Origin: Halocafeteria seosinensis
Lineage: Eukaryota > Sar > Bigyra > Bicosoecida
Assembly: GCA_001687465.1 (NCBI GenBank)
Contig: LVLI01002828.1
Location: forward strand, 1-16,634
Reading direction: 5' to 3'
DNA length: 16,634 bases
Shown here: positions 1 to 9,330 of the stretch, piece by piece
How positions within the stretch are numbered: the stretch's first letter is position 1
How the letters are laid out: every line of letters starts with the position of its first letter
Notes under the pieces: generated by a model
What the model was told of the DNA's origin: nothing
Seen by the model: only the letters and a program-made list of their open reading frames with translations
The model's database searches: none
Program-made: the position numbers and the translations under genes

Positions 1-275
1 CTGGGACTCTGGCTCGTGGCGAGGTACGTGTAACAACTCAGGATCCAGCGCCAGTGTTATTCCCTCCGTTTTATGCATTCTGAATTATTCTCGTCTGTCT
101 AACGGATTCTCATGCCTCAGCTCATGATTCAGATAACAAGACATACCATGCCGAAGAACACTTACGAGGGAAGCTTCAAGATGCTGCCGGCCCCAGTCCG
201 GGACCCGAAACTCCTCCCCCGTGCGTGTCGCCGGTGAAACGATGCCAAACTGATATGGATGAGTCTAGCGTATGA
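1..275 (+). CDS. 3' end of an unidentified gene (two terminal exons, partial)
   Basis: I read two exons: <2-23 and 121-275, with the stop TGA at 273-275. The first ends CGA-G before a strong donor (GTACGT at 24-29). The 97-nt intron ends in a pyrimidine-rich stretch and CTCAG (116-120). Phase 1 joins cleanly: the split codon becomes GCT and the frame then stays open for 50 codons. The tail is hydrophilic and proline-rich (GPSPGPETPPPC near the middle of the last exon) and ends in DMDESSV, so it looks like a disordered C-terminus. I recognise no family. The call rests on the splice sites and on the frame staying open; there is no paralogue to confirm it, and chance is possible. An in-frame stop lies at 81-83 inside the intron, so the last exon is not simply part of a longer unspliced frame. 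Confidence 0.4.
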
Positions 276-1853
276 GTATGTTCTTCAATGTAATGGGTGT
301 ATTCAGTAAACTATACCTTTACAGCGATGATCCCCGTTCACCACCTCGTACAGTTCCGTCTACTGTATTTGGAGGTTGGAAGGCCATAATTATTATGTAA
401 CAGTATTACTCCTACCGGAAGACGTGTATGCTATTGGCTACGCTACGTCGTGTAAGGGGCGAACCCTACCTGGAACCGCTCCAACATGTTCACGTTGTGG
501 CGCATCAACGTGACAGACAATTTGGGGCCGTCATCAGCTTGCGGAAGTTCATCTCCCTTGTTAGAACTACATCCGCATGAGTCAAATACCAGTGCAGCAG
601 GAGGAGCTCGTAGACCCGCGAAACGAAGGAGAAGCGAGGCCAGCGATGGAACTGGCAGCAAAAGGCCCAACGAGCACAGCTTATGTCGCTGTGACAGTGC
701 CAAACAGTCGTTCACCGTCGTCACCCGTCGCGCACATACTGGGTGGTATCCTTCGCATTTGAACAACGACACGAGGCTGATGCAAGTCCTTCTAGAACTC
801 GGAAGTGGTCCAGCTTCATCGCGTCTTTCGCGAACGGGATAATTTCCGTGTGATGGTCCCTCAGATGTCCGTTTTTATCTGCTTCATCTTCTCCGCATCC
901 GCGTCTGCCGCGATGGTGAGGGGTCTTACTGCTGTCCTGATGACTAGCCTCGAGTACCAATATAAAGAGTGCTGTAACCCGCAGTTGTTATACCTCTTAT
1001 GGAACATTAGCACGCAGACCAAACTCGGTTATTAGCATTCTCGATGCTAGTTCCGAGTTTGAGCAATCAACCGAAACATGGAGTAGACTGCTACCTCCCT
1101 GAACTTACCACAGTTTCGCAACCGAGACGTAACGCGCCGCAGTGGCATACTTCGACAACCGAGCTGAGCAACCGTGCTTTCGTTTCATTCTGCAGAATGT
1201 TCCTTGCTCTTCGTATTTCCCCTTGTTGCAAAGCTTACATGGCTCTCCTTGTATTTGTTTGCACTAAAAAATAACTCCTGCTGCAGTGGTAGTGTGGTTG
1301 AACACAGTAGTTCGCTGAATACCACGCGGCTGCTTGTCTCTTAACAATTCCGATGGCGGTGTATCCGATGGAAGTCGATTGACGTAAATAGATAGGAGCT
1401 CTTCACATTGTGGGCACACACTTATAAATCTTGAAAACCCTACACAGCGTGTATACACTGTTGGAACAGTTGTGAGATTCTCGCGACCAGTTCTACCGCA
1501 TAATACACCTAGCGCTAATGTAAACAGCAAAGGATAGGGAACAACGCAGCTATACATGACTATGGCATGGAGTGACTTCAGCGACTCTCATTGCCAGCTA
1601 TAAGAACAAGCAGAGCAGTATTGAAAGGGTAACGTTCAGAAATCTTCTGAAACTGTTATCGTTTCCCGGTAAACCTTTAAGACTTGCAGAGGCGGTGACC
1701 CCGCTTCTGTTTCCAACTGGACCGAGGCAGGTAACACCACCGGCGACTACCATGCAGTTTCTCGCACAATACCAGGTGTTTCTGACAGGGGAACTCTAAT
1801 CAGGGATTGATACCAAAAAACGCGAAATACCTGGGACTCTGATCTCCGAAGTT
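276..1853. other. gene-poor stretch, no supported gene
   Basis: Nothing here could be assigned. Several overlapping open frames of 60-118 codons occur on both strands between 443 and 1800, including a plus-strand frame at 486-842 with a basic cluster (RRPAKRRR) and a competing one at 577-762. None has a recognisable domain, a paralogue in the window, or a convincing set of splice partners. No tRNA, rRNA or tandem repeat was seen. It lies between the convergent 3' ends of the left partial gene and ANK-F, so it should hold both 3' untranslated regions and polyadenylation sites, which I cannot place. Confidence 0.4.
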
Positions 1854-3113
1854 CTAGCAAATTCTGCAACGTGGAACACCTAGTAGACGACAGTTCTCCC
1901 TCCAGCGTATGACAGAAGCTGCGCTCTTTTGCTTTGATTCTAACGCTATCTTCCGCGCCGTGCGCCCCTTCTGCAAAGTAACGCAACCGCATAAGCCTTT
2001 TCAGTGGTCAGAAAGCCATCTTCAATAGTATGGAAGGATCCTACTCACGCTATCCACTACGGTAGCAGCCACTTGTGAGTTGGCCATAAGAACTTCAATG
2101 GTTTGTGTCCAACCTCTTTCGGCGCATTCATGTAAGGGAGTCCAGCCTCTCTCACTCTTCACATTAGTGACGTCTCCTCCATCCCGAATTAAAACTTGAC
2201 TTGCTCGATGATAACCTTCCCTACATGCCAAATGGAGAGGGGTCTCTCCGGCGATATTCTGCATCCTTGCTCCGTGACTGTCTATCTGAAGCAATAGTGC
2301 TAATGCTTCATCCGCTCCCTTTTGCGCTGCTACATGCAAAGGAGTATTTCCTATCTGCGTTTTATCGCAGCAGGCCCAATATCTAGCTTCAGATTCAAAA
2401 CGAATATTATCCGATATTGCCCTACCTTGTTCCTCATCGTGGCATTCGCATGGTACTTTTTGCACAGTCTTCTCACCACAGTGCTTCGGTTTGCTTGAGC
2501 CGCTTGATGTAGCGGAGTATCTCCGTACTGTACCAGGGTATTTTAACTTTTGTTCTTTGTGTTTTGCCGTTCATTGGCTACTCACGCTAATAGCACTTAC
2601 ATCGTCCTGGTGATCGACAGGAGATTTACCTTCTTCAATTAGTACCCTTACTAGTTTCGCATGTCCTTGTCGTGCAGCAATGTGGAGTGGTATCCAGCCC
2701 GCCTTCAGAGTTGCATTTCCAAGCACAAGAGGTAGTTGCCGTAGGACTGTAACGTTTCTCGCAGGACTTACTTCATCCTGTTCTCCGCAGTATACTCCGA
2801 ATTCTCGAATCAAAGCGAGCGTTACGAATACTGGCTTCGGACATTCACAGGCTGCATGAATCAGAGAGCTTTTGTCCTGCAACTAATGTAAGCAATGTAC
2901 ACGTATCAATTACCCCTATATGGCCCTGTGTACTCTCTCGTTACCGCCGCTGGCGGGCACAAGTGAACTTACCTGCCAGCGGGAGTGAGCAAGAGATGGA
3001 TCCCACTCCAGGATGCTGCGCAATGCACCTAGCTTTCCTTGACTGCCTAGGCGAAACACCTCACTAGTCAGTGGGCTAGGAGCCGGCTCTGGAGAGTCTG
3101 AACGAATCCCCAT
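1854..3113 (-). CDS. ANK-F: six-exon ankyrin-repeat protein with C-terminal CRIC
   Basis: Exons, in transcription order, are 3113-2973, 2876-2772, 2702-2601, 2527-2426, 2354-2049 and 1970-1854, for 290 codons plus stop TAG. Every intron is phase 0 (69-96 nt). Residues 1-47 form an acidic, Ser/Pro-containing N-terminus. Repeats then occupy 48-82, 83-116 (GWIPLHIAARQGH), 117-150 (YGDTPLHQAA), and three more in 151-252 (GNTPLHVAA, GETPLHLAC, GWTPLHECA). Residues 253-290 form a half-repeat cap (GRTARKIALES) and a tail ending CRIC. Ankyrin repeats are protein-binding scaffolds with no catalysis. CRIC fits CaaX loosely, because Arg is unusual in the second position, so prenylation is less certain than for its paralogues. 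The start at 3113 matches paralogue length; in-frame ATGs at 3128 and 3248 are alternatives. The exon 4 donor (GTAGGG) is weaker than the rest. Confidence 0.82.
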
Positions 3114-4079
3114 CGCCTGGTGTCTCATGTCTTGGTTGGTCGCTCTTGTTGTTCTTTCGACAAGATGTATTACAAAGCGTATACCTGAATGGTATAAGAT
3201 ATTTTCCTCTCGTTTATACCTTGCTGTGAAATGGATAGCCAACAACAATACATTCGTTATACCAACACTGTCTTTGATGTCCTGACGAGGCCCCAGCTTC
3301 TAGAAAGCGGAGTTAAGGTAGCAGAGGAGAACTCCGTCGAAAAGAACACCAAGAGCGTAGAATCGAACTCACAAAGACTATAATCATGTAGAGCCAATTT
3401 ATTTGAGAAAGAGAAGTGACCCAGTAGTGCAGCAGGAACAACGTATACCTGCAGAAGTGCGGTACTTGATGCGCTGAGTTTTGTACCCTAGGGTAGTCTC
3501 TGTGATGCTCGCGTAAGCTCCGTTTAGGCTAAACTCTCGAATGCGAAAGCAAAACGAGGAGAAATGAATATTGACACCTGAATCCCGGTAGAGGCCTTAG
3601 ATGGATTCAATCGCTTCTTATATCCGACAATCAAGATGGTATCGTCGCTTCAGGTGTATTGACCCGAGACGGACTTGGAAGTACAGTATGAGCACCATGA
3701 TGAAGGATGCGAGATCACCTGGAATCAATGGGAAATTTGTAAGTGATCGATACAGCCAGTGACGCTGTGTGTTTCTAGGAAAATCGATCATCTAATCAGA
3801 CGAAATCTGAAGACCTTTTGAGTATAGCTGAGCTGGAACGACTAATTTTAGCGTGCGCTACTCAACATTCTCCGAAGCGGACCAAGATCTTGCGCCAACT
3901 GCACATTTCCTATACTCTCAGACTATTGTTGGCTAACGAACTCGGTCTTCACTTGAACTGCAGCAGACGCAGGCTACCGCTGTTTGGGGAACGCGGACGT
4001 ACACTGTATGCCACCACAGCCTGATCAAAATTTTCGATCGGTTCTTCGCGAGTAGCCCCGGTACATGTTTTCTCATAGT
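3114..4079. other. intergenic spacer between ANK-F and ANK-E
   Basis: This stretch of about 970 bp lies between the 5' end of ANK-F and the 3' end of ANK-E, so it should contain the ANK-F promoter and the ANK-E 3' untranslated region. I see no ankyrin-like exon, tRNA or repeat in it. A 68-codon plus-strand open frame (3818-4024) has no recognisable content and is probably chance. Part of it (3114-3248) is open in the ANK-F exon 1 frame and could be coding if an upstream ATG is used. Confidence 0.5.
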
Positions 4080-5160
4080 TTAGCTAATAATGCAGGGTGA
4101 ATTACAATTCGCTGATGCCTTCTCTAGGTATTTTTCGGTAGTTGGCTGGTAATGAAGCGAAGCAACAGTATTTGGGGTCCGTCCGTTCTGCGGTTCCACA
4201 TGATTCCATATGTGCAGAAGCATAATGGTATGAGCATAACGGTATGAACGTTTATACGTACTCTGTCTTCCACCGTTACGTTAGCCTCTGAAACTTCTAG
4301 AAGCGTTTCTATGACCGTTTCCGAACCGACTGCTGCAGCTTCGTGCAGTGCGGTCCAGCCGTTGTTGCTTTGGATATTAGCGAGGCTCCGGTCATTCTGA
4401 ACCAGTATGCGAACAATTTTAGCATGACTCTCCCGTGCTGCAAAGTGAATCGGAGTCTCCCCATTCGAATTTCGCAGCGAAGCGAAATGACGCCCCCGAG
4501 AAAGCAGAAGTACGACGACGTCTTCATGGCCTCCTTTGGCTGCCAGGTGAAGAGGGGAGTCCCCAGACTGTTGGAAGATTAGGGGGTGTAGTTGAGGCAA
4601 ATAGAATTGTGGAGGAGCCCGAATCTATCGACGTCTTACCAGGTTTCTTTTGTCTATAGCTGCTGCATACTTACAACAAAGTAGCCGGGTCGTATCCACT
4701 CTACCCTTATAAGCCGCTTGATGTAAGGGAGTTTCACCATACTGCGTCAAAACATATGCTAATTTTAAATCGCACACGCGACTACAGCCGAACCAGATAC
4801 CTCATCTTGGTGATCAATCGGGGAGTGGCCATTTTCTATAAGCAACCTCAGCAAGTTGGGGATATTGAGCTGCGCCGCTGCATGGATGGGGAGCCATCCA
4901 GACTGTCGAAGCGAATAACATAAATCAAGCGAACCTATAGCATTCAAAGCACACCGAAAAACGCGCATCAGCTGTAGCGGATGAGAGCTTCTTACCGGAA
5001 AAATGAATGAGGCGGCTACCCCGCGTCCCAGACAATTACGTAACACAACTATATCCCCTTCACTGATCGCTTTCCACAATTCCTGGTTTGATGATGTACT
5101 GATAACCTCCGAAGACAACGTGGCTTCGGTATAATCTAAGGGCTCGGGGTCGCTGTCCAT
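4080..5160 (-). CDS. ANK-E: five-exon ankyrin-repeat protein with CaaX box (CIIS)
   Basis: Exons are 5160-4996, 4902-4801, 4741-4640, 4567-4262 and 4187-4080, for 260 codons plus TAA; all introns are phase 0 (59-93 nt). Residues 1-55 are an acidic N-terminus with a helical cap (LWKAISEGD). Repeats are 56-89 (GWLPIHAAA), 90-123 (YGETPLHQAAYKG) and three in 124-225 (GDSPLHLAAKGGH, GETPIHFAA, GWTALHEAAAVG). Residues 226-260 are the terminal cap ending SPCIIS. CIIS is a good CaaX box with Ser last, the type favoured by farnesyltransferase, so a cytosolic membrane-bound adaptor is likely (inference). Compared with ANK-D and ANK-F it lacks the 105-nt exon for the first full repeat; exon 1 splices directly to the GWLPIH exon across an ordinary 93-nt intron. 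The final exon frame is fixed by its match to ANK-D (ASLHYQPTTEKYL against ASVNRQSTVESYL) and by the shared CIIS end. Confidence 0.83.
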
Positions 5161-5504
5161 GCTCCTTGTTTCGCCTCCGGGAACCCCGCGGAGTATCAGG
5201 TGTCTCAGTGGGTCGGCTGAACCTTCTCTCTTCGATTTAAACTCTCAATTTCACTCAATAGAGTGTTGGACAAACGTGATGCATTGATTTTGAAAAATTC
5301 AAAGACATCCCATTCTGATTGTAATGACTAGTTCCGTTCCATGCCAGGACGGTAGGTCGCACTTCAACGTTGGACACAGTAAACCCCATCCTCAATAGCC
5401 TTTTTCGAAACCGAACGACGTTATCGTCTTCTATACAAGCATCAGAATCAGGTCGAAGGCAAAAAGAAGGCTCTAAATGGTATATTTGTTAGCTATGAGC
5501 GGGC

Positions 5505-5900
5505 GGGATCTGGCGGAAATGTTACACCCACTCCCGAACTCATGCAGTTCATTCGTTCCCTCCTGCTATGAAGGTTATCTTAGTTGATTAGAGTAGTTCC
5601 AGCTGTATGTAGATACGAATCGTTCTTTACTTCTCGCCCTTGGTTTCGTCAGGGAAGACATCGGGAGGGGGACCCCGAGGCTGCGTTGTTGCGTAATACA
5701 CTCGTGAGTCGCAAGAACAGTGGCAGAGATTCTCAGTCTGGGAACACCCTGAACGGTTCAGGCTGAACCTCTCTTCAATAGGACTTTCAACAGCCAGAGA
5801 TGGAGAGCAGGCTGTGGTTCTGAGAGCTTCTCCATTTTCTTTGGAGATGACTGTATCAACCACGGTAGAGCCAGGCTGGAGATATTCGTACATAGTTCCA
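5505..5900. repeat. diverged duplicated segment, copy 1
   Basis: This segment matches 6600-6945 in the same orientation. Shared landmarks on the plus strand include ttcgttccctcct (from 5552), a run ending agctgta then agatac, ggtttcgtc then gaccccgag, gagattct, and caatagga then ttcaac(a)gcc then agatggagag. By eye similarity is clear but patchy, with indels. On the minus strand one frame reads ALHLWLLKVLLKRG and then stops. I cannot say whether it is an old transposon, a duplicated untranslated region, or a gene relic. Confidence 0.6.
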
Positions 5901-6022
5901 TACTCCAGTTAATAGGAAATTTTTGTATTTTATCCTTGGCTAATGCTCGTCTCACTAAATCCCCTTTCTTGATATCGTCAGGCAAGCGTGGACAAATAAA
6001 TGGCTCACTGACAGAGCAACTG

Positions 6023-6120
6023 GTCAGCATTGTACCGCTCCTCGTTTATTACTCGTTAAGAGGAAGCGGCCGACTTCCTCCCCGGTGGACTACCTGTCAC
6101 ATGTGTGTGTGTCAGCATTG
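6023..6120 (+). mobile_element. short SINE-like insertion with 10-bp target-site duplication (copy 1)
   Basis: The body is 6033-6110 (about 78 bp), bracketed by a perfect direct repeat gtcagcattg at 6023-6032 and 6111-6120, as expected for a target-site duplication. It starts taccgctcctcg, can fold a 5' hairpin (CCGC-CCTC with GAGG-GCGG), and ends in an alternating TG tract (6102-6110). Inside the hairpin loop it has an extra 11 bases caused by a repeated ctcgtt. A related copy without that insert lies inverted at 15456-15527. A simple-repeat tail plus target-site duplication is typical of LINE-mobilised short retroposons, but at this length that remains inference, and I see no clear tRNA-type A/B boxes. 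Confidence 0.55.
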
Positions 6121-6599
6121 TTGATCGCCTCAATCAACGATTACCATTGAGCCGCGGCGACGGAAAATAATACAATATAATATAATACGGAAGGATGGAG
6201 CGGGGATCAGAACACTACTTTTTCTGTGCGCGAACTCAACTCTTCTCCCCTTGCTCGGACTCGAGTGTTGCCGCTGTAACTGTTTCCTTCCCCTCAGACG
6301 ATGTGTCTTATTAACGGAAGTTGGCAACGCTGAGATTGAAAATGGTGAACTTCACCCCTATCTAATAGGCCGGTTCAAAAATGATGATTAAGGAAAATTG
6401 ACTTTTTGGGGTGACACTCGGAGAAGGATGTCAAGTTGTCAACCTCCTTGAAAATCACTTGGGATCCGAGAATGAGAATGTGACCTTTTCAATTTATCGA
6501 AATTGCCGTGTTTATAGTGTAGTGGGCACATCTGATGATATATAGGTATTACTGTTTATTATGTATGGCATGTACTACATCCTCGCTCAGCGATGGACC

Positions 6600-6945
6600 T
6601 AAGGCAGGAAACATTACCGGTACTCCGACTTCCGTTTCCGAACCGTGCAAGATGCAGCAGTTCTTTCGTTCCCTCCTTTAAAGATTATTTTAGTTAATCG
6701 CGACAGTCCAAGCTGTAACCAGATACATGCCGTTCTTTTTTTCCTTTTCTCGTTCTTGCTGGTTTCGTCGAGGAAGAGAACCCCGAGGATTCGCAAGCTC
6801 GCCGCAATAGAACAGTCACTGAGATTCTTAGCGTGAGAGCACCCGAAACCACTCTGCAATAGGATTTTCAGCAGCCCAAGATGGAGAGCTCGTGGGATTC
6901 TGGGAGCTTTTCCATTATCTCAAGACCATAATGTTCCACGAATCA
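6600..6945. repeat. diverged duplicated segment, copy 2
   Basis: This is the partner of 5505-5900, lying just downstream of the ANK-D stop codon. The shared strings are listed at copy 1. On the minus strand it reads ALHLGLLKILLQSG and stays open for about 80 codons (6859-6614), whereas copy 1 is interrupted at the equivalent place. Its position immediately 3' of ANK-D means that part of it may be transcribed as 3' untranslated sequence. Confidence 0.6.
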
Positions 6946-7032
6946 TCCAGTAAGAGCAGCGTCACCATCAGAGAACTAACGTATCTCTGTGCTACCGTGC
7001 ATTTCTCCTGAAGCTTTATAGGATCGAAGATA

Positions 7033-8322
7033 TCAGCTTATGATGCAGACTCTACTACTGTATGAGGTCCCGGAAGAGAGTCTGCCCAGATAACTCTCCA
7101 CAGTAGATTGGCGATTAACGGAGGCAATTGTAAGTGCGGTAAATCCATCCTGGAACAGGAATACGCATACACGGTAAATTGCATGATATCCTTGTACCTG
7201 AAATATCTTATAAACGTCTTCTATACTCACTTTATCCGTCGCGCTCAGGTTCGTAGCTGAAGTCTCCGTAAGAGCCCGAACAACGTCCTGCTCGCCCACT
7301 GCCGCAGCTTCGTGTAATGGGCTCCATCCACTCTTCTCTTGGACATTGACCAGCTCTTTGTCATACCACATTAGTGTTCGAACAATCTCATCATGTCCTT
7401 GCCTTGCTGCAAAATGAATTGCTGTCTCCCCGTTGACGTTTCTGAGAGAGCCAACATGCGGACATTGGCGCAGCAGCAGCTCTACCACTTCCGTGTGTCC
7501 CACTTTGGTGGCCAGATGGAGCGGCGAATCGCCAACCTGCTTAGTGGGTTGAGTAAATGAGTGGCAATTTCGGTTGCACAAGCGGATAGTTGGTCTCTTA
7601 CCAGGTTTCCCCTATCTGCCTCGGCGCCATACTCTTGAAGCAACAGACGAGCAGCACCCGTAGCACCCTTGTAAGCCGCTTGATGTAAAGGCGTTTCGCC
7701 GTACTGCTTAAGGAAAGCTCAAAAGTATGTTGGATAGCCCACAAGCCTTGATAGTTGTAAGAGCGACGTACTACATCCGCTGCATCTACTAAGGATTTGC
7801 CCGTTTCAACAAGGAATCGGAGTACGTTCACCTTGTTCGTTTGCGCAGCCAAGTGAATCGGAAGCCATCCAGACTGTAAAGCGAAATAATTTCTTTTTGA
7901 TGCAAAATTAAACGATAAAAATACAGAAAATCTTATCCGAAATCGTTTTCCTTACCTCATCAGGTTGAGAAAGGTCAACCTGAAACTCTTCCATCAGAAC
8001 CTTCATTATGTCCACAGGTCTCTTGCTGTGGACCGCTAAATGTGCCAAGCTGCTTCCATCCTGCTTCCGAGTTTAATATCATGAGATTTAAGGCTATGGG
8101 CACTATCATAGACCACCCATGCAATATCCAACTTACTGAAAATGTGCACTGACGCCCGAGAGGCAGTGCACTAGAGGCTGTCGCCCTCCGTAGGGCGGGT
8201 TCGTCTCCCGTTTGAATGGCTTTCAACACTCTCCTCCGTAGGCTATGGGGAATATCTTCCATCGACCAGGCTTCTTCCTCACTATCAGCAGTTTGGGAGT
8301 CGCTGCTGCTGGTAGGGTTCAT
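7033..8322 (-). CDS. ANK-D: six-exon ankyrin-repeat protein with CaaX box (CIIS)
   Basis: Exons are 8322-8137, 8060-7956, 7873-7772, 7703-7602, 7536-7231 and 7149-7033, for 305 codons plus TGA; all introns are phase 0 (65-82 nt). Residues 1-62 are a Ser/Glu-rich N-terminus with a helical cap (VLKAIQTGDEPALRR). Repeats follow at 63-97 (DGSSLAHLAV), 98-131 (GWLPIHLAAQ), 132-165 (YGETPLHQAAYKG), and three in 166-267 (GDSPLHLATKVGH, GETAIHFAARQGH, GWSPLHEAAAVG). Residues 268-305 make the last half-repeat (DGFTALTIASVN) and a Ser-rich linker ending RVCIIS. No enzyme domain or membrane segment is visible. It is probably a lipid-anchored protein-interaction scaffold: the CaaX reading follows known prenyltransferase preference, and the anchoring is inferred. 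It is the first gene of the ankyrin array and follows the P2X array in the same orientation. Confidence 0.85.
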
Positions 8323-9330
8323 CTAAACTACCAGATTTTATGCGCCGCGGCATAAAAGCTAGTGCCGAAGAAAGCTTCACAGTCCCGTTAAGACTCCTTG
8401 AGAGCCGCCTATTGCATGAGTCCATGCAAGATCCCCCTCCGCGAACAAGATCGAATGATTCATGAAAAGTTAAGAGGATGGAAAATTGACAAAACCAGGA
8501 AGAACGCGTTGTCTGTACCCGGACAGTGTTCCGCTGGAGCCGCGGAGCTCGCGGCGGAGCTTGCGAGCACGACAACGGACCGCCAGCCGTACTACTCCGC
8601 ACAGCCTGTACCAACTCCAGAGTCCAGAGTTTGTGGGGGTGGATCAAAGAACGAGAAAGACGGATAAACTGTTGATTAGGTGGTGCACAGTTACCGTATC
8701 AACGGGGACGTATGACATTGAAGTGTGTCCTCTTGGTCGTCTTGCGACGTTCGGGTTGGCCACTTCGGGCTGAACCGGACTGTACAGGGAATTCCCACTA
8801 TGCTCCGAAAGAGGAGAGCAGGGCATTACCGAAAAGGAATACATCCATTAGCTCGAACTTCTATGACACTACGTGAGTAACAAAAGACGGGCTCCATCCC
8901 CTGCTCCGGCCGAAAAATGAGAGCCGGTCCGGAAGTGTTGCCGAAGCGTGGAGCAGCGGAAGCTGCCCTGACCTGTATGATACATCCAGTCGACGCTACC
9001 GAACATACTAGCCCGCATAACCCTCTATCACAGGCCGGTGTGCAAGTTGCACAATGAGAAGTGCGAAGTTTCATGTGCCCAGTTCCTCGCTGTATGGGTG
9101 GCCATCAACTTGCAACAAGGGTAGCCGATCCTCCGGGTCCGGTGATTCAGACCACCGAGATTCCTTGTACCAATAGGCAAAGATTATGTATCCCCAAAAC
9201 TGGGGCAAATCAAACCAACAAAGCTGAGCGTCTGTGGTTTGTCGCTTGTAAGTAACTCTTCGAGAAAACGTTCAAAGCTGAAGCAAATGCTGGAGCGATT
9301 CTTGGACTGTATCGAAGTTTTTTATGGGCA
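8323..9330. other. spacer between P2X-B and ANK-D
   Basis: About 1 kb joins the two gene families. I found no exon resembling either family, no tRNA and no repeat. Overlapping open frames on both strands (for example 8285-8647 minus, 8398-8667 plus and 8826-9074 minus) have no recognisable content. It should contain the ANK-D promoter (right of 8322) and the P2X-B 3' untranslated region (left of 9331). Confidence 0.5.

Larger units (their letters stand above)
5161..7032. other. long spacer between ANK-E and ANK-D, rich in repeats
   Basis: No intact gene is supported in these roughly 1.9 kb. The spacer carries a diverged duplicated segment (about 5505-5900 and 6600-6945) and a short TSD-flanked element (6033-6110), both annotated separately. 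An AT-rich run (ataatacaatataatataatac) lies near 6167-6188. Minus-strand frames in the duplicated segments contain a short ankyrin-like string (LHLGLLKILL or LHLWLLKVLL), which may be a relic of another ankyrin copy. The promoter of ANK-E and the 3' untranslated region of ANK-D must also lie here. Confidence 0.5.

Noticed and set aside
486-842. A 118-codon plus-strand frame with a basic, nuclear-signal-like cluster, and the overlapping frames at 577-762 and 443-772.
   Set aside because: Three frames compete over the same bases, none has a recognisable domain, and no spliced model was found.
4124-4600. Reading ANK-E through intron 5 to a stop at 4124.
   Set aside because: The donor GTACGT at 4261-4256 and the acceptor GCAG at 4188 match the paralogues, and the spliced frame restores the conserved terminal half-repeat and CIIS end.
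8285-8647. A 120-codon minus-strand frame overlapping the start of ANK-D.
   Set aside because: It conflicts with the well-supported ANK-D exon 1 in another frame and has no recognisable content.
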